IMG/VR virus record: IMGVR_UViG_3300047325_000097
Span: 1 to 49,744 of that record
Direction: 5' to 3' (one strand)
Length of the DNA: 49,744 nt
Source: a virus
The notes beneath the pieces are model-generated. The model did not search any database, was not told the origin of the DNA, and was given only the letters and a program-made list of their open reading frames with translations. Positions 1 through 8,443 of this stretch are shown here, one piece after another. Position 1 is the first letter of the stretch; each line of letters opens with the position of its first letter. Both the position numbers and the translations under genes were made by a program.

Positions 1-767
1 TTTCTAAGTTCTTTTGCTTTATTTTTACTACCATGTTGTTTTCTTGGTAACAAATTCAATAGTTCTTTTGTTTTAGTTTCAAATATTTTATCACTGGTAA
101 CAAATGATTTATTTCGTCCAATATCAATACCAATTTCTTTTGTATTTTCATTTATAGCTGGTATTTTCTCAAAAAACAAAATAATTTCTTTGTTTTGGCA
201 TAATTTAATTGCATTTGTTTTTAGTTCATAACTCCTATCAAATAAATTTTGCATATGTTTGGTTAATTTAATTGGTAGGTATGTTTTTTCTTGACCTGGG
301 ATTGTTATTTTAATCCAATATTCAAATGAGTTATTTCCTTTTTCAATTGACACAAATCGACTATCTAAATTCAAGTTTCCATTCCATTCAACCTTTAAGG
401 TTTTATTATTGAATTTATTAAGTAGTTCTTCTTGGTATTTTTGTAAATTACCAGTTGTTTTTAATTTATTTCGTATTGATCTTGCATTTGCGCTTGCTTC
501 TTTAGCAAGCAGTTGACTGATTCTTGCGCCAAATGGTAGTGTATCTGTAATTATTTTTGGTAATAGAGCTGGTATTTTGTCATGATAAAGCAGTTCATTA
601 ATCAAATCAGACATTATTTGATTTGTAGTAATATTTAATAGTTTGAATGCATTAGATATTTTTGATTTATTTGCATATTTCAATCTTAGCTTACTACTTC
701 GGATCATGTTGTAATCCGCAAGTAGTAAGCCAAGCAGTTTTATATGTGATTGAATTTCTCTTAGCAT
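1..767 (-). CDS. tnpB: TnpB-family RuvC-like nuclease (IS607/IS605 OrfB), C-terminus beyond window
   Basis: The minus-strand frame is open from ATG at 767 to the window edge, giving the first 255 residues of a longer protein. Around residues 211-222 it has the RuvC-I motif EIGIDIGRNKSF, with the first catalytic Asp near 215. Just before it lies the usual TnpB beta-rich stretch (LPIKLTKHMQNLF, EIILFFEK). TnpB proteins are RNA-guided DNA nucleases of IS200/IS605 and IS607 elements; the later RuvC-II/III and zinc-ribbon parts would lie off the left edge, so activity cannot be judged. The start is uncertain: 767 is the longest ATG, but Met21 (ATG at 707) overlaps the end of the tnpA remnant in the way tnpA-tnpB pairs usually do. 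Confidence 0.8.
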   Translation of the reverse strand, partial: MLREIQSHIKLLGLLLADYNMIRSSKLRLKYANKSKISNAFKLLNITTNQIMSDLINELLYHDKIPALLPKIITDTLPFGARISQLLAKEASANARSIRNKLKTTGNLQKYQEELLNKFNNKTLKVEWNGNLNLDSRFVSIEKGNNSFEYWIKITIPGQEKTYLPIKLTKHMQNLFDRSYELKTNAIKLCQNKEIILFFEKIPAINENTKEIGIDIGRNKSFVTSDKIFETKTKELLNLLPRKQHGSKNKAKELR

Positions 768-783
768 ATTCACTTAGTTTCAT
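694..783 (-). pseudogene. tnpA: Remnant of IS607 serine recombinase tnpA (N-terminal helix-turn-helix only)
   Basis: A 29-codon frame starts at ATG 783 and reads MKLSEYAKRNSITYKTAW for 18 residues, which resembles the MerR-like DNA-binding N-terminus of IS607-family TnpA. It then runs into unrelated sequence and stops at 694-696. The whole serine-recombinase catalytic domain (about 180 residues) is missing. It lies directly upstream of, and overlaps, the tnpB frame, as in IS607. Inference: an internal deletion joined the start of tnpA to tnpB, so the element cannot transpose by itself. The family call rests on recall of the IS607 N-terminal pattern. Confidence 0.6.
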
Positions 784-788
784 ATTGT

Positions 789-796
789 TATTTATG
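789..796 (-). promoter_or_regulatory. Late-promoter-like CATAAATA before the tnpA remnant/tnpB
   Basis: The minus strand reads CATAAATA, a match to the NATAAATA late promoter of T4-like phages. It ends 5 nt before ATG 783 of the tnpA remnant, so a transcript starting at the usual distance would be leaderless for that frame and would also serve tnpB. Confidence 0.4.
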
Positions 797-825
797 CCAA
801 AAACAATACTTAGCTATATTTAACT

Positions 826-1041
826 ATGATTTTAATGATTAAATATCATACAAAGAAATCTATTATAGAATCTTCATCAAATCTGACTCCTGTAGAATTA
901 GCTAATTTAATGGAGTCGATTACTAACACTTTGAATAAGCAATATAAGAAGATAAACAAAGCTAATAACAAACCTATGTCAAAAAAACTTATGGATGATT
1001 TTATGTTCGATCTTTGTATCTATCATTCATTGGTTTCCTAA
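826..1041 (+). CDS. Small conserved hypothetical, paralogue of the protein at 35805-36101
   Basis: 71 residues, possibly starting at Met4 (ATG 835). No function is recognised. The C-terminal half aligns by eye with the protein at 35805: both have a helix LxxxxxTxxxxYKKI, then KxLMDDFxxDLCIxH and two to four more residues. The present copy lacks the first 45 or so residues of the longer one. There is no Shine-Dalgarno; TATATT lies at 815-820, 5 nt before the ATG. It diverges from the tnpB element and converges on the exonuclease gene. Confidence 0.55.
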   Translation: MILMIKYHTKKSIIESSSNLTPVELANLMESITNTLNKQYKKINKANNKPMSKKLMDDFMFDLCIYHSLVS

Positions 1042-1047
1042 AACATA

Positions 1048-1728
1048 TCAGTTATCATTCTTCATCTTATAATATAATTCTACTCTGCTTAACCATTTGT
1101 CTGACCATTCTTCAAAATTTTCTCTAGTAATATCAAACTGTTGATATTCATGATCCCTGGTACACATCATGACTACACCGCGTCGAATATCAGTGTTATG
1201 AATTACGTTGTGTGCCATTATATATGCACATAATTGCATCCGGTAACTATCTACCCACTCGCTTTTCTTTTTGCGATTACTTTGCTTAAAATCTATTATT
1301 GCTGGTTCGCCATCATATAAACCAATCAAATCAGTTGTACCAGAATATAACCCAGGATAATATAAGCTTTGTTCTATTGCCCAAACCTCACTTACTTTTG
1401 ATAATCCGTTTTTAATAATTTGGTCTGCCATTTTGTTGGCAATGATATGAACAAAATTGTTACCTGGTTGACGTTGCTCTCCTTTAACAAATCTTTCTAA
1501 ATTTGCATGTAAGGCTGTACCAACAGCCGCAGCATCTTTTGTTACTTGGGTTGCTTTTGCTTCTCCTAATCTGGCCTTCCATGCAATTAAATGATCTTTA
1601 TTGCCAGTTGCGTCTAAAATTGTTGTGACCGAAATTAATTTCTCTCCATTTACAGTGTAATATCTTTTACCATCAATTGTTTCTCTTGAATACGATTCGT
1701 ACGGAAATTTATTTTTTATTATTTGCAT
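1048..1728 (-). CDS. PD-(D/E)XK (RecB-like) exonuclease
   Basis: About 226 residues from ATG 1728, chosen over the upstream ATG at 1782 because TTAGAGGG lies 6 nt before it as a Shine-Dalgarno. Family features: AVGTALHANLE (the GTxxH motif of Cas4/RecB-like nucleases), then GTTDLIGLYDGEPAIIDFKQS, where the Asp of GTTD and the DFK triad form the PD-(D/E)XK metal site, and a later helix with YRMQLCAYIMA (QxxxY motif). Such stand-alone exonucleases act on double-stranded DNA ends in phage recombination or host DNA breakdown. It follows the LRR-like/virion operon in the same direction with a gap of about 100 bp. Confidence 0.8.
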   Translation of the reverse strand: MQIIKNKFPYESYSRETIDGKRYYTVNGEKLISVTTILDATGNKDHLIAWKARLGEAKATQVTKDAAAVGTALHANLERFVKGEQRQPGNNFVHIIANKMADQIIKNGLSKVSEVWAIEQSLYYPGLYSGTTDLIGLYDGEPAIIDFKQSNRKKKSEWVDSYRMQLCAYIMAHNVIHNTDIRRGVVMMCTRDHEYQQFDITRENFEEWSDKWLSRVELYYKMKNDN

Positions 1729-1828
1729 ATAGCCCTCTAATTTTATTAAGTGATAATCCGTTTTCTTCAGAAGCTTCTGCAAACGACGAATAATCTATAG
1801 ACTGCAAGTGGTTCACTCATTACTAATA

Positions 1829-2314
1829 TTATGCAATTAATTTTTGCATTCTTCTATATTCTATGTCTTTTAGATCTTGTACATTACCTGATTGTATAAA
1901 GTTGCAGTACAATAGAAAATTTGGTTGTGGTGGTAAAACAATATTTTTAATGATACATTTTCCATCATTTAATACGCCAAAGTAATCTCCCGGATTGACT
2001 TCTAGCATCGTAGCGCCAACTCTTGCCCACATAGGCTCGGTTATCGATAACTGATATATGTTACATGCTTCAAATTCAACGGTAAGATTAATTGGATGCT
2101 TTTCAATCATCTTGTCTGCAATTTGCTGATGAACTGTTGCTTTATCAATACCAAAATCTTTAATAAGTAAAAGTCCTCTGATGATATCAGATTTCTCAGG
2201 AAGATTTTTAATTTCTTCGACAGTGAGATATGGAATTTTTGCAACAAGTTCTTTGATACGTGGCTTTTTACTTGCTAGAAGTAATTGATCTGGGCCATAC
2301 ATACTTCTTACCAT
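1829..2314 (-). CDS. Hypothetical protein, last gene of the LRR-like operon
   Basis: 161 residues, no family recognised. It looks like a soluble mixed alpha/beta protein with no signal peptide or membrane segment. The start MVRSMYG overlaps the stop of the upstream LRR-like gene: the upstream TGG-TAA is read as ATGGTAA, so translation is probably coupled. The later part (MWARVGATMLEVNPGDYFGV, then CIIKNIVLPPQPNFLLYCN) suggests a small beta-barrel, which is only an impression. Confidence 0.6.
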   Translation of the reverse strand: MVRSMYGPDQLLLASKKPRIKELVAKIPYLTVEEIKNLPEKSDIIRGLLLIKDFGIDKATVHQQIADKMIEKHPINLTVEFEACNIYQLSITEPMWARVGATMLEVNPGDYFGVLNDGKCIIKNIVLPPQPNFLLYCNFIQSGNVQDLKDIEYRRMQKLIA

Positions 2315-2877
2315 CCTGCATTGCCTACAAAACCGTTATCTATTAATTCTTTTTGACATTTTAATATAGCTTTCTTAATATTTGTTCTACCTTCGTAGTT
2401 GTTTATTAGGTAATAGTTTACAAAGATATTGTTTATTTTGGGATTTGGTGCGTTAAAAAAATATGCATTTTTTGTTACCAGCGGTAATAAATGCAAAGTA
2501 GGTGAATAATCAAGACTTAATTTTTCTATAGTTTTAGGTATATCTTTAAGAGTTGTAAATTTATTTCCAGCCAGATATAACATATCTGTTATATTGATCG
2601 GACATCCAATTAAATTTGTTAATAAATTATTAACATATGATGCTGCGCCACCAACTGTATGTGGACTTCCCACCATTGATGTTAGCTGTAAATCTTCTAA
2701 TAAAAAACTTCCTTGTACAACGCCAAATTGAAATGGAATTTTATATCTATGATATACTGGTAATTTTTTATGGTTTCGAAGATCAACATCTCCTGTTATA
2801 TTAACGATATCAGATACAATTTCTATTTTACTTCTTGTTATTGGAAACACTCTCATAACTTGTTCAGCTGTTACCAT
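2308..2877 (-). CDS. LRR-like repeat protein with (G)NAGW tail, divergent member
   Basis: 189 residues. It has the family plan seen six times in this window: an N-terminal domain ending IPFQFGVVQGSFLLED, a few degenerate repeats (LTSMVGSPHTVGGAASY, LTNLIGCP, FTTLKDIPKTI), a capping segment (LHLLPLV) and the tail KKAILKCQKELIDNGFVGNAGW. The repeats are fewer and poorer than in the copy at 20025. ATG 2877 overlaps the upstream member's stop as ATGGTAA. Role unknown; repeat solenoids of this sort usually bind other proteins or glycans. Confidence 0.7.
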   Translation of the reverse strand: MVTAEQVMRVFPITRSKIEIVSDIVNITGDVDLRNHKKLPVYHRYKIPFQFGVVQGSFLLEDLQLTSMVGSPHTVGGAASYVNNLLTNLIGCPINITDMLYLAGNKFTTLKDIPKTIEKLSLDYSPTLHLLPLVTKNAYFFNAPNPKINNIFVNYYLINNYEGRTNIKKAILKCQKELIDNGFVGNAGW

Positions 2878-3632
2878 GATGCATTTCCCACATACCCAGC
2901 ATCAATTAATGCTTTTTGACAATCTAGTATTGCTTTCTTAAATGGCAGTTGACCTTGATACTTAGTTATGATTGTTTGAATATCTTTTCGATTAATTGCA
3001 ATTTTGGATTCCAATGGAACAAGACGTAGCAATCCTAATCTAGAATTCCAGCTTAATTTTATTTCGTTTATATTTTTGGTCAAACCTTCTAGCGTTTCAA
3101 GTTTATTATTATTCACAGCCAAATATGTAAATTTGACGTCAGGTAGACCTATAAGATTTTTTAACTTGTTATTAGTAACAGAAAAATATCCAGAGACAAT
3201 AGGTGCACCTTCGAGACTAGTTATTTGATTATTTTCTGCAAAGAGGCTTCCTACTTTTCTAGGACCGCCGTCAAAACTACTTATATTGGTACGAGAACAA
3301 ATATAGTCGTCTGCTGTTGCTGGACCGCCAATTAAATTATTTGTTAATCTATTCTGACCACACTCAAATGATCCCATAACTTTATTTGGGCAACCAACTA
3401 ACGTCGTTAGTTCACCATTGGTACAGTTAAAATTTCCAGCAACTATATCAAATTTAACAGGCAACTCTCCCGGCGTTATCTTAAAAGGTCCAAACCCCCC
3501 AGTAGTCTTGATTAATGTAACTTTACTTTGTTTTCCGTAAATACTTGCCTTGCCATTTGATATATCAAGTGAGTAACGTTCGCAATAAAAATATTCTTTT
3601 AGTAGTTTACGAATTTCGTCTTCAGACTGCAT
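2871..3632 (-). CDS. LRR-like repeat protein with GNASW tail
   Basis: 253 residues from ATG 3632, preferred to the ATG at 3650 because it overlaps the stop of the 814-residue gene as TAATG. N-terminal domain (LLKEYFYCERYSLDI, then ELPVKFDIVAGNFNC) is followed by about seven repeats of roughly 20 residues with the form LxxLxGxPxxVxGxFxCxxN (LTTLVGCPNKVMGSFECGQN, ISSFDGGPRKVGSLFAENN, ITSLEGAPIVSGYFSVTNN). A cap (GLLRLVPLE) and the tail KKAILDCQKALIDAGYVGNASW close it. It lies between a large repeat virion protein and another LRR-like gene, so a tail or baseplate role is possible. Confidence 0.75.
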   Translation of the reverse strand: MQSEDEIRKLLKEYFYCERYSLDISNGKASIYGKQSKVTLIKTTGGFGPFKITPGELPVKFDIVAGNFNCTNGELTTLVGCPNKVMGSFECGQNRLTNNLIGGPATADDYICSRTNISSFDGGPRKVGSLFAENNQITSLEGAPIVSGYFSVTNNKLKNLIGLPDVKFTYLAVNNNKLETLEGLTKNINEIKLSWNSRLGLLRLVPLESKIAINRKDIQTIITKYQGQLPFKKAILDCQKALIDAGYVGNASW

Positions 3633-6076
3633 TACCACTTTACAACCCACTGAAATGTATTTTCTGTGATTGGGTTGGTTTGCTGATTTATCGTATAACC
3701 TAAGTTTGTAAAATACGAAATTATCGTAGAAATTTGATCAGCATAAGGGCGTGCTAAATCTGGATTACTAGGTGTTAAATTTTTCCAAACTGCCCAATAG
3801 TCTCTACTTGCATTATATTGCTGTAGAGCAAATGTACCAGATCCTGCGCCAATGTTTGCAACACCTGTTGCTTGTATACCAAATGAAACAGATGGAGAAC
3901 TAATTACAACATTTGGCACACTTTCATAATCATCGCCAGGATTATTAATTACTAAACTGTTGATTGCATATCCAATTTGGGAACTAAATGTTGCATCATT
4001 TTGTTGGCCGGCAGATGCTGTTATAGTTGGCGGACTATTATAATAATACCCACCTGATAAAATATCAACCCTTGCAATACCTGTTGCTGTTAACGGAGCA
4101 ATAGCAGTTGCAGATCCGCTAATAGTAACATTAGGTGCAGCCGTAAAATCAGAACCACCGCTTAGTAATGTAATACCAGCTAATGTTGTAGGAGTTAGTA
4201 AACTTGTTGCAGTTGCACCAACTCCGTCGCCACTTACATGAACATTAGGTGTTGTAACATATGTATTGCCGCCATTGTTTGTTATTGTATATCCGATAAC
4301 GCTACCATTTGACACAATTGCATTCGCAGTTGCAACCCCGTCAATTACAACCGTTGCATATGTGTAACCACTACCAACATTACCTACATTTATATTGCCT
4401 AAACTTGTCGGCGTTAAATTAGCAACTGCAATAGCACCTGAACCAGCAGTGATATAAACAGAAGGAATAGAATTAAATGCTATGCCGGCCGATTGAACAA
4501 TTACATTTGTTACGGTACCGTTAATAACCGGGGCGATAGCAGTTGCGCCGTAACCAGTCCCACTTATTAAGACGGTTGGCGATGTGACGTAATTATTGCC
4601 ACCACTTGCTAAGGTTATGCTTGATAAACCAAAGCTAAGATTAAATGTTGCACCGGTTCCGGTGCCATTATTAACTAAATTTGTTAAAGCTGGTAATGCA
4701 CTATAACTTCCGCCATTTGTTAATGTATATGTAACAATTTGTCCGGTACTTGTTGTACTAAGAACTGAAATTGTTGCGCTACTTGTTCCGGCGCCACCTG
4801 ATATCTGTAATAAATCACCTGGTTGGTATCCGCTACCTGTATTCCATAATGATGCAGTTATGCATTGCATATAAACAGCTGATATTGTTGCACCAGAACC
4901 TTGTGCTGAAATTGTTACATTTGGTACGCTGGTATATGTATCACTGTTGCTGGTAATCATAACATTGAACACAGATGTCGGAGTTAATACTGCCGCTGCA
5001 TTTAAAGAATTACCGCTAGTGATTGTTATTTCAGGATTGGTTGTATAACCTTGTCCAGCATTTATCATTTGAATTGCAGAAACTGCTCCGGCATTTAATA
5101 ATGCAATTGCACTTGCACCGGTCCCATTGCCACCTGATATAATAATTGATGGTGCAGCAAGATACCCAAATCCTCCATTGGAAATTGTTATGGACCCGAT
5201 TCCCATATTAAGGTTCAATGTACAACCATTACCTCCGCTCGGTGTTGCAACTGTTGTAACTGAGTTTAAATTAGGTAGTATGCCATAACTTCCGCTATTG
5301 CTAACAGCTATTGCTAATACGGCACCCAAACCGTCGGTGTTTGTTACTACCACAGTGGCGGAAGTACCTGAACCTCCCTGTACAGTTAAGATGTCGCCTA
5401 CTCTATAATTAGTGCCAGCATAACTAATTGTTGCTGCTACCACGGTAAATGTAACACTTTCCGTAGCAGCATTGCTGCCTTGAGGTGTTGCAGTTAAAGT
5501 AGGAACATTTGTATATGATCCCGGATTAATGGGTGTAATAGATACCACATCGCCATAACTTGCTAATGTAGCAGAGGCTGATGCAGAAATATTTGCATTG
5601 CCGCCAACAATAGATACATTAGGTGAAGTTAGATACCCTGATCCAGAATTTGTCAATGATAATGTGTTAACGCCGCTCGTAAATTGAATTGCAATTGGTA
5701 TGCCAGCTCTTGCATTTATAAAACTATTAGCTAATTTAATTGTATTTGGATCTATATAAATTACGTAATAAAACGTGTTAATTGCTAAGGGAGCAGGTAA
5801 AACACCACTGCTATATACCGTAACTATTGCACCAGTTGATAAACCATGATTGGGTATTAATAGATTGTTATTAATAACGTCTATACTCCACAACTCATTT
5901 GTAACAACGACACTATTTGTCATTGGTGTGTTATTGTTAATTGTCACATTATAAAAACCATTGCTACTTGCTATAAGAATTTGATGTTCAATAGAACGTG
6001 CTTCTTGATGTAGAATTGTTTCTCTTATTGGGTTATATCTTGCTTGTGTTGCGGTTGGAAAAACGCTACTTGCCAT
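3632..6076 (-). CDS. Large beta-repeat virion protein (tail fibre or baseplate component)
   Basis: 814 residues. The N-terminus (to about residue 60) precedes a small beta domain around 60-150 with IPNHGLSTGAIVTVYSSG and FYYVIYIDPNTIKLANS, a module common in phage tail proteins. Residues about 150-750 consist of many Gly/Ser/Thr-rich beta repeats of the form ITxxxxGxxYTxxPxVxIxGGxGxGAxAxAxL (GGFGYLAAPSIIISGGNGTG, AGQGYTTNPEITITSGN, GGNNYVTSPTVLISGTG). A non-repeated C-terminal domain has SRDYWAVWKNL and ends QWVVKW. ATG overlaps the upstream stop (TAATG at 6076), and the gene's own stop overlaps the next start. Assignment as a virion protein is inferred from the repeats. Confidence 0.75.
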   Translation of the reverse strand: MASSVFPTATQARYNPIRETILHQEARSIEHQILIASSNGFYNVTINNNTPMTNSVVVTNELWSIDVINNNLLIPNHGLSTGAIVTVYSSGVLPAPLAINTFYYVIYIDPNTIKLANSFINARAGIPIAIQFTSGVNTLSLTNSGSGYLTSPNVSIVGGNANISASASATLASYGDVVSITPINPGSYTNVPTLTATPQGSNAATESVTFTVVAATISYAGTNYRVGDILTVQGGSGTSATVVVTNTDGLGAVLAIAVSNSGSYGILPNLNSVTTVATPSGGNGCTLNLNMGIGSITISNGGFGYLAAPSIIISGGNGTGASAIALLNAGAVSAIQMINAGQGYTTNPEITITSGNSLNAAAVLTPTSVFNVMITSNSDTYTSVPNVTISAQGSGATISAVYMQCITASLWNTGSGYQPGDLLQISGGAGTSSATISVLSTTSTGQIVTYTLTNGGSYSALPALTNLVNNGTGTGATFNLSFGLSSITLASGGNNYVTSPTVLISGTGYGATAIAPVINGTVTNVIVQSAGIAFNSIPSVYITAGSGAIAVANLTPTSLGNINVGNVGSGYTYATVVIDGVATANAIVSNGSVIGYTITNNGGNTYVTTPNVHVSGDGVGATATSLLTPTTLAGITLLSGGSDFTAAPNVTISGSATAIAPLTATGIARVDILSGGYYYNSPPTITASAGQQNDATFSSQIGYAINSLVINNPGDDYESVPNVVISSPSVSFGIQATGVANIGAGSGTFALQQYNASRDYWAVWKNLTPSNPDLARPYADQISTIISYFTNLGYTINQQTNPITENTFQWVVKW

Positions 6077-6429
6077 TACTTGTCCTTAGATGCGAGTTGG
6101 CGATTAGCCATTTTTGAAACTTGTTCTCTATGTTTTTCTTTTTCTGTGGGCTTTTCATAGTTTTCGGTGTCATCATCATTTTCATCTTCTTTATCAAGAT
6201 AAACAACACCATTATCTATCCGACCAATAATACTTTGATAAGCAGGATTTTCTAAAGTTTTAATAATCCAATCTTTATCTACTGTTGAACCAGCTGAGGT
6301 CAGACCTTGAAGTAAACTATCAACCGAAACCGATTTAATATCTTTACTTACATATAACATTATGCGATCCAGGAGATCATTTTCATCTTCTCCCAGATCC
6401 ATTGATTCAGTTAGTTGATGTAAACGCAC
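6076..6429 (-). CDS. Small acidic protein with LTE leader, possible head-associated protein
   Basis: 117 residues, no family recognised. It starts MRLHQLTES, with an LTE site at 6-8 like the (L/I)xE cleavage site of the T4 prohead protease. A compact helical domain follows to about residue 80 (LLDRIMLYVSKDIKSVSVDSL, DKDWIIKTLENPAYQSIIGRI), then an acidic run EDENDDDTE and a basic tail ending ASKDK. It is coupled to the 814-residue gene through TAATG. The domain could be a small winged-helix-like fold. Confidence 0.6.
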   Translation of the reverse strand: MRLHQLTESMDLGEDENDLLDRIMLYVSKDIKSVSVDSLLQGLTSAGSTVDKDWIIKTLENPAYQSIIGRIDNGVVYLDKEDENDDDTENYEKPTEKEKHREQVSKMANRQLASKDK

Positions 6430-6484
6430 TTATTTGTCCTTATACCAACCTTAAACAATCTTATGCTTTGAAAGTTTTTTAATT

Positions 6485-8443
6485 TCATATTTCAACAATC
6501 TTTGTTAATTGAGCAATTCTTTTATCCCAATGATTTGGATTAATCAACTTGCATTCGTTAAGAGAATCTTTGTTTAATTGTAACCAATAGTTACGAGTTG
6601 ATTCACTTTCAAAAAACTTGGTTTGTTGTTGACCTTGATTATCTGACCAAACAGCGCCATAAGGAGTTGTATTTTGAATATGCTGCATTTGCGTAATAGT
6701 TGTCTTTGCCTCGTCTTGCGCGCGAAGTTCAGTAATTGCTTGCTTAATTAAACAAGCAATTGCACCTTGTAAACGTGCAACAAGTAGATCAACTTGATTG
6801 ATTTCTTGAACAACAATTTCGCCTTCAATACCATAACCAACTCCTAACGGATCAGTTATCATATTCTCATGAAGTTGTCTTTTATGAATACGCTTCAATT
6901 TATTTAAGTTTTCTACCAACTTGGCTCTTGTTGCTAATGCAGTTTCAAGAACAGCCGCATGTTTTTCAATACCTTCTTTTTGTTGATCATGGATCTTCCA
7001 CATTGTTGCATACGCACGACCGGTATCATCACTATATTGTTTTAGCAATTTCTTTTTAAGAGATGCAGGGAAACCCGGGGGAGTTGATTCGTTGATTTTC
7101 TTACTGGTTTTAATCCCAATTTTTGATTTTTCTTCTAAAGATTTAACTTTACCTGTGCCATGACATGTTTTGCATTTCTTGTCAGATTTCTTATTGGCAC
7201 ACGCATTGCATACGATCATATCCTCTTTTACCGATTCGTCAAATTTATTAAATCTAAGTTTTTCAATTTGAGTTTCAATTTTTGCAATTGCCTTCTTATA
7301 GCCAGCTGGCTTATCTTTCTCAAGTTCTTTAATCTTGACATTTAATAAAGCAATTTCGGCTTTTTGACTATTAGCTTTCTTTGCTTCTGCAAGACTGTTT
7401 CTTCTGTTTTCGAAACTTTCTTTCTTTGCACGACCCGTTGGATCATCACTTGGACCGGCAGATGCTTGTTGGCTATTAAAACCATCATCTTCTGGTGCCA
7501 TATTATCACCCTGGGACTGATCTTGTCCTTGTGCCATTTGATCATTTGGATCCGCGGCTGGAGGTGCTGCAGGACCAGGAGTGTCTAAAGGCGGTGTGCT
7601 TGCAAGATCACTTGCCGGTGCAGGAACACCGCCAGTACGTAATGAAGCTACTGCTGAATCAACAGTTGTTTTTGTTTGCTCTGCTGATTGTAAGAATGCT
7701 TCTAGTGCAGGTTTTACGGTGTCTTTAAAACCTTGTGCAGCTTCTTGACTAAATTGGTCACTCATTGTATCAACAAGACTCATTAAATCTTCTACTGATA
7801 TTTTTGCAATTTTTTCAGCAATATCTTGAATTCTCGAACTTACATCTTTTGCAGCAAGAATAGTTTCTGCTTGATCAAGCTCTTGATCTTCCATAACTAC
7901 TTTACGTAGTTTGATACGTGCATTTGCTGCTTCCATGGTCTTTGTTACTTTACTCTTTGTATTCATTTTATTATTTCCTCTACTTTCAGAGAAAGTATCT
8001 TTTGCGTGGGTTTCAAATGCTTTATATTCCATAAAGTGTTTAGCACTACTAATTAGCTCAGATGCTTTTGTTAATTTTAAAAACATCCAGCTATCTAATT
8101 TAATGCCCGGCTTTACGATTTTAAATAAAGCAGTGCTGCACTCGATAATTTTCATTAAATTTTCTTTTACATCAGTCTTCTTATCTGATACAGGTGCTGC
8201 CTTACCTTCATTTTCAAAATCTAAATGAGAATGAACTTTAGCTAAGAACGTTGCTGCTGTTTCAATCTTATCAACAATTGTTTTGTCTAAAGTTACATCA
8301 GGTCTTAGTTCTTTTACCATAATCATCGCATAACGTGTATTGCGATAAAGTTCACTATGTACCATTGCGATCTGATGATTATCAGTGTCAGACAACATAA
8401 ATTCGTTTATTTGTTTTTTAACCATTGTTGTTTGAACTCCCAT
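6485..8443 (-). CDS. Large modular phage protein, internal head protein candidate with zinc motif
   Basis: 652 residues; no enzyme fold recognised. ATG 8425 (MVKKQINEF) is an alternative start that overlaps the upstream stop as ATGGTTAA. Parts in order: helical 1-250; a Pro/Gln/Asp-rich linker about 265-340; a Lys-rich coiled coil about 345-400; a DnaJ-like zinc motif CNACANKKSDKKCKTCHGTG about 410-430; the motif PPGFPASLKKKLLKQYSDDT followed by AYATMWK at 455-485, which I recall in many T4-like phage proteins; and a helical C-terminus. Several (L/I)xE sites occur (INE at 11-13 among them). It may be a scaffold-core or injected internal protein; this is inference. Confidence 0.6.
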   Translation of the reverse strand: MGVQTTMVKKQINEFMLSDTDNHQIAMVHSELYRNTRYAMIMVKELRPDVTLDKTIVDKIETAATFLAKVHSHLDFENEGKAAPVSDKKTDVKENLMKIIECSTALFKIVKPGIKLDSWMFLKLTKASELISSAKHFMEYKAFETHAKDTFSESRGNNKMNTKSKVTKTMEAANARIKLRKVVMEDQELDQAETILAAKDVSSRIQDIAEKIAKISVEDLMSLVDTMSDQFSQEAAQGFKDTVKPALEAFLQSAEQTKTTVDSAVASLRTGGVPAPASDLASTPPLDTPGPAAPPAADPNDQMAQGQDQSQGDNMAPEDDGFNSQQASAGPSDDPTGRAKKESFENRRNSLAEAKKANSQKAEIALLNVKIKELEKDKPAGYKKAIAKIETQIEKLRFNKFDESVKEDMIVCNACANKKSDKKCKTCHGTGKVKSLEEKSKIGIKTSKKINESTPPGFPASLKKKLLKQYSDDTGRAYATMWKIHDQQKEGIEKHAAVLETALATRAKLVENLNKLKRIHKRQLHENMITDPLGVGYGIEGEIVVQEINQVDLLVARLQGAIACLIKQAITELRAQDEAKTTITQMQHIQNTTPYGAVWSDNQGQQQTKFFESESTRNYWLQLNKDSLNECKLINPNHWDKRIAQLTKIVEI

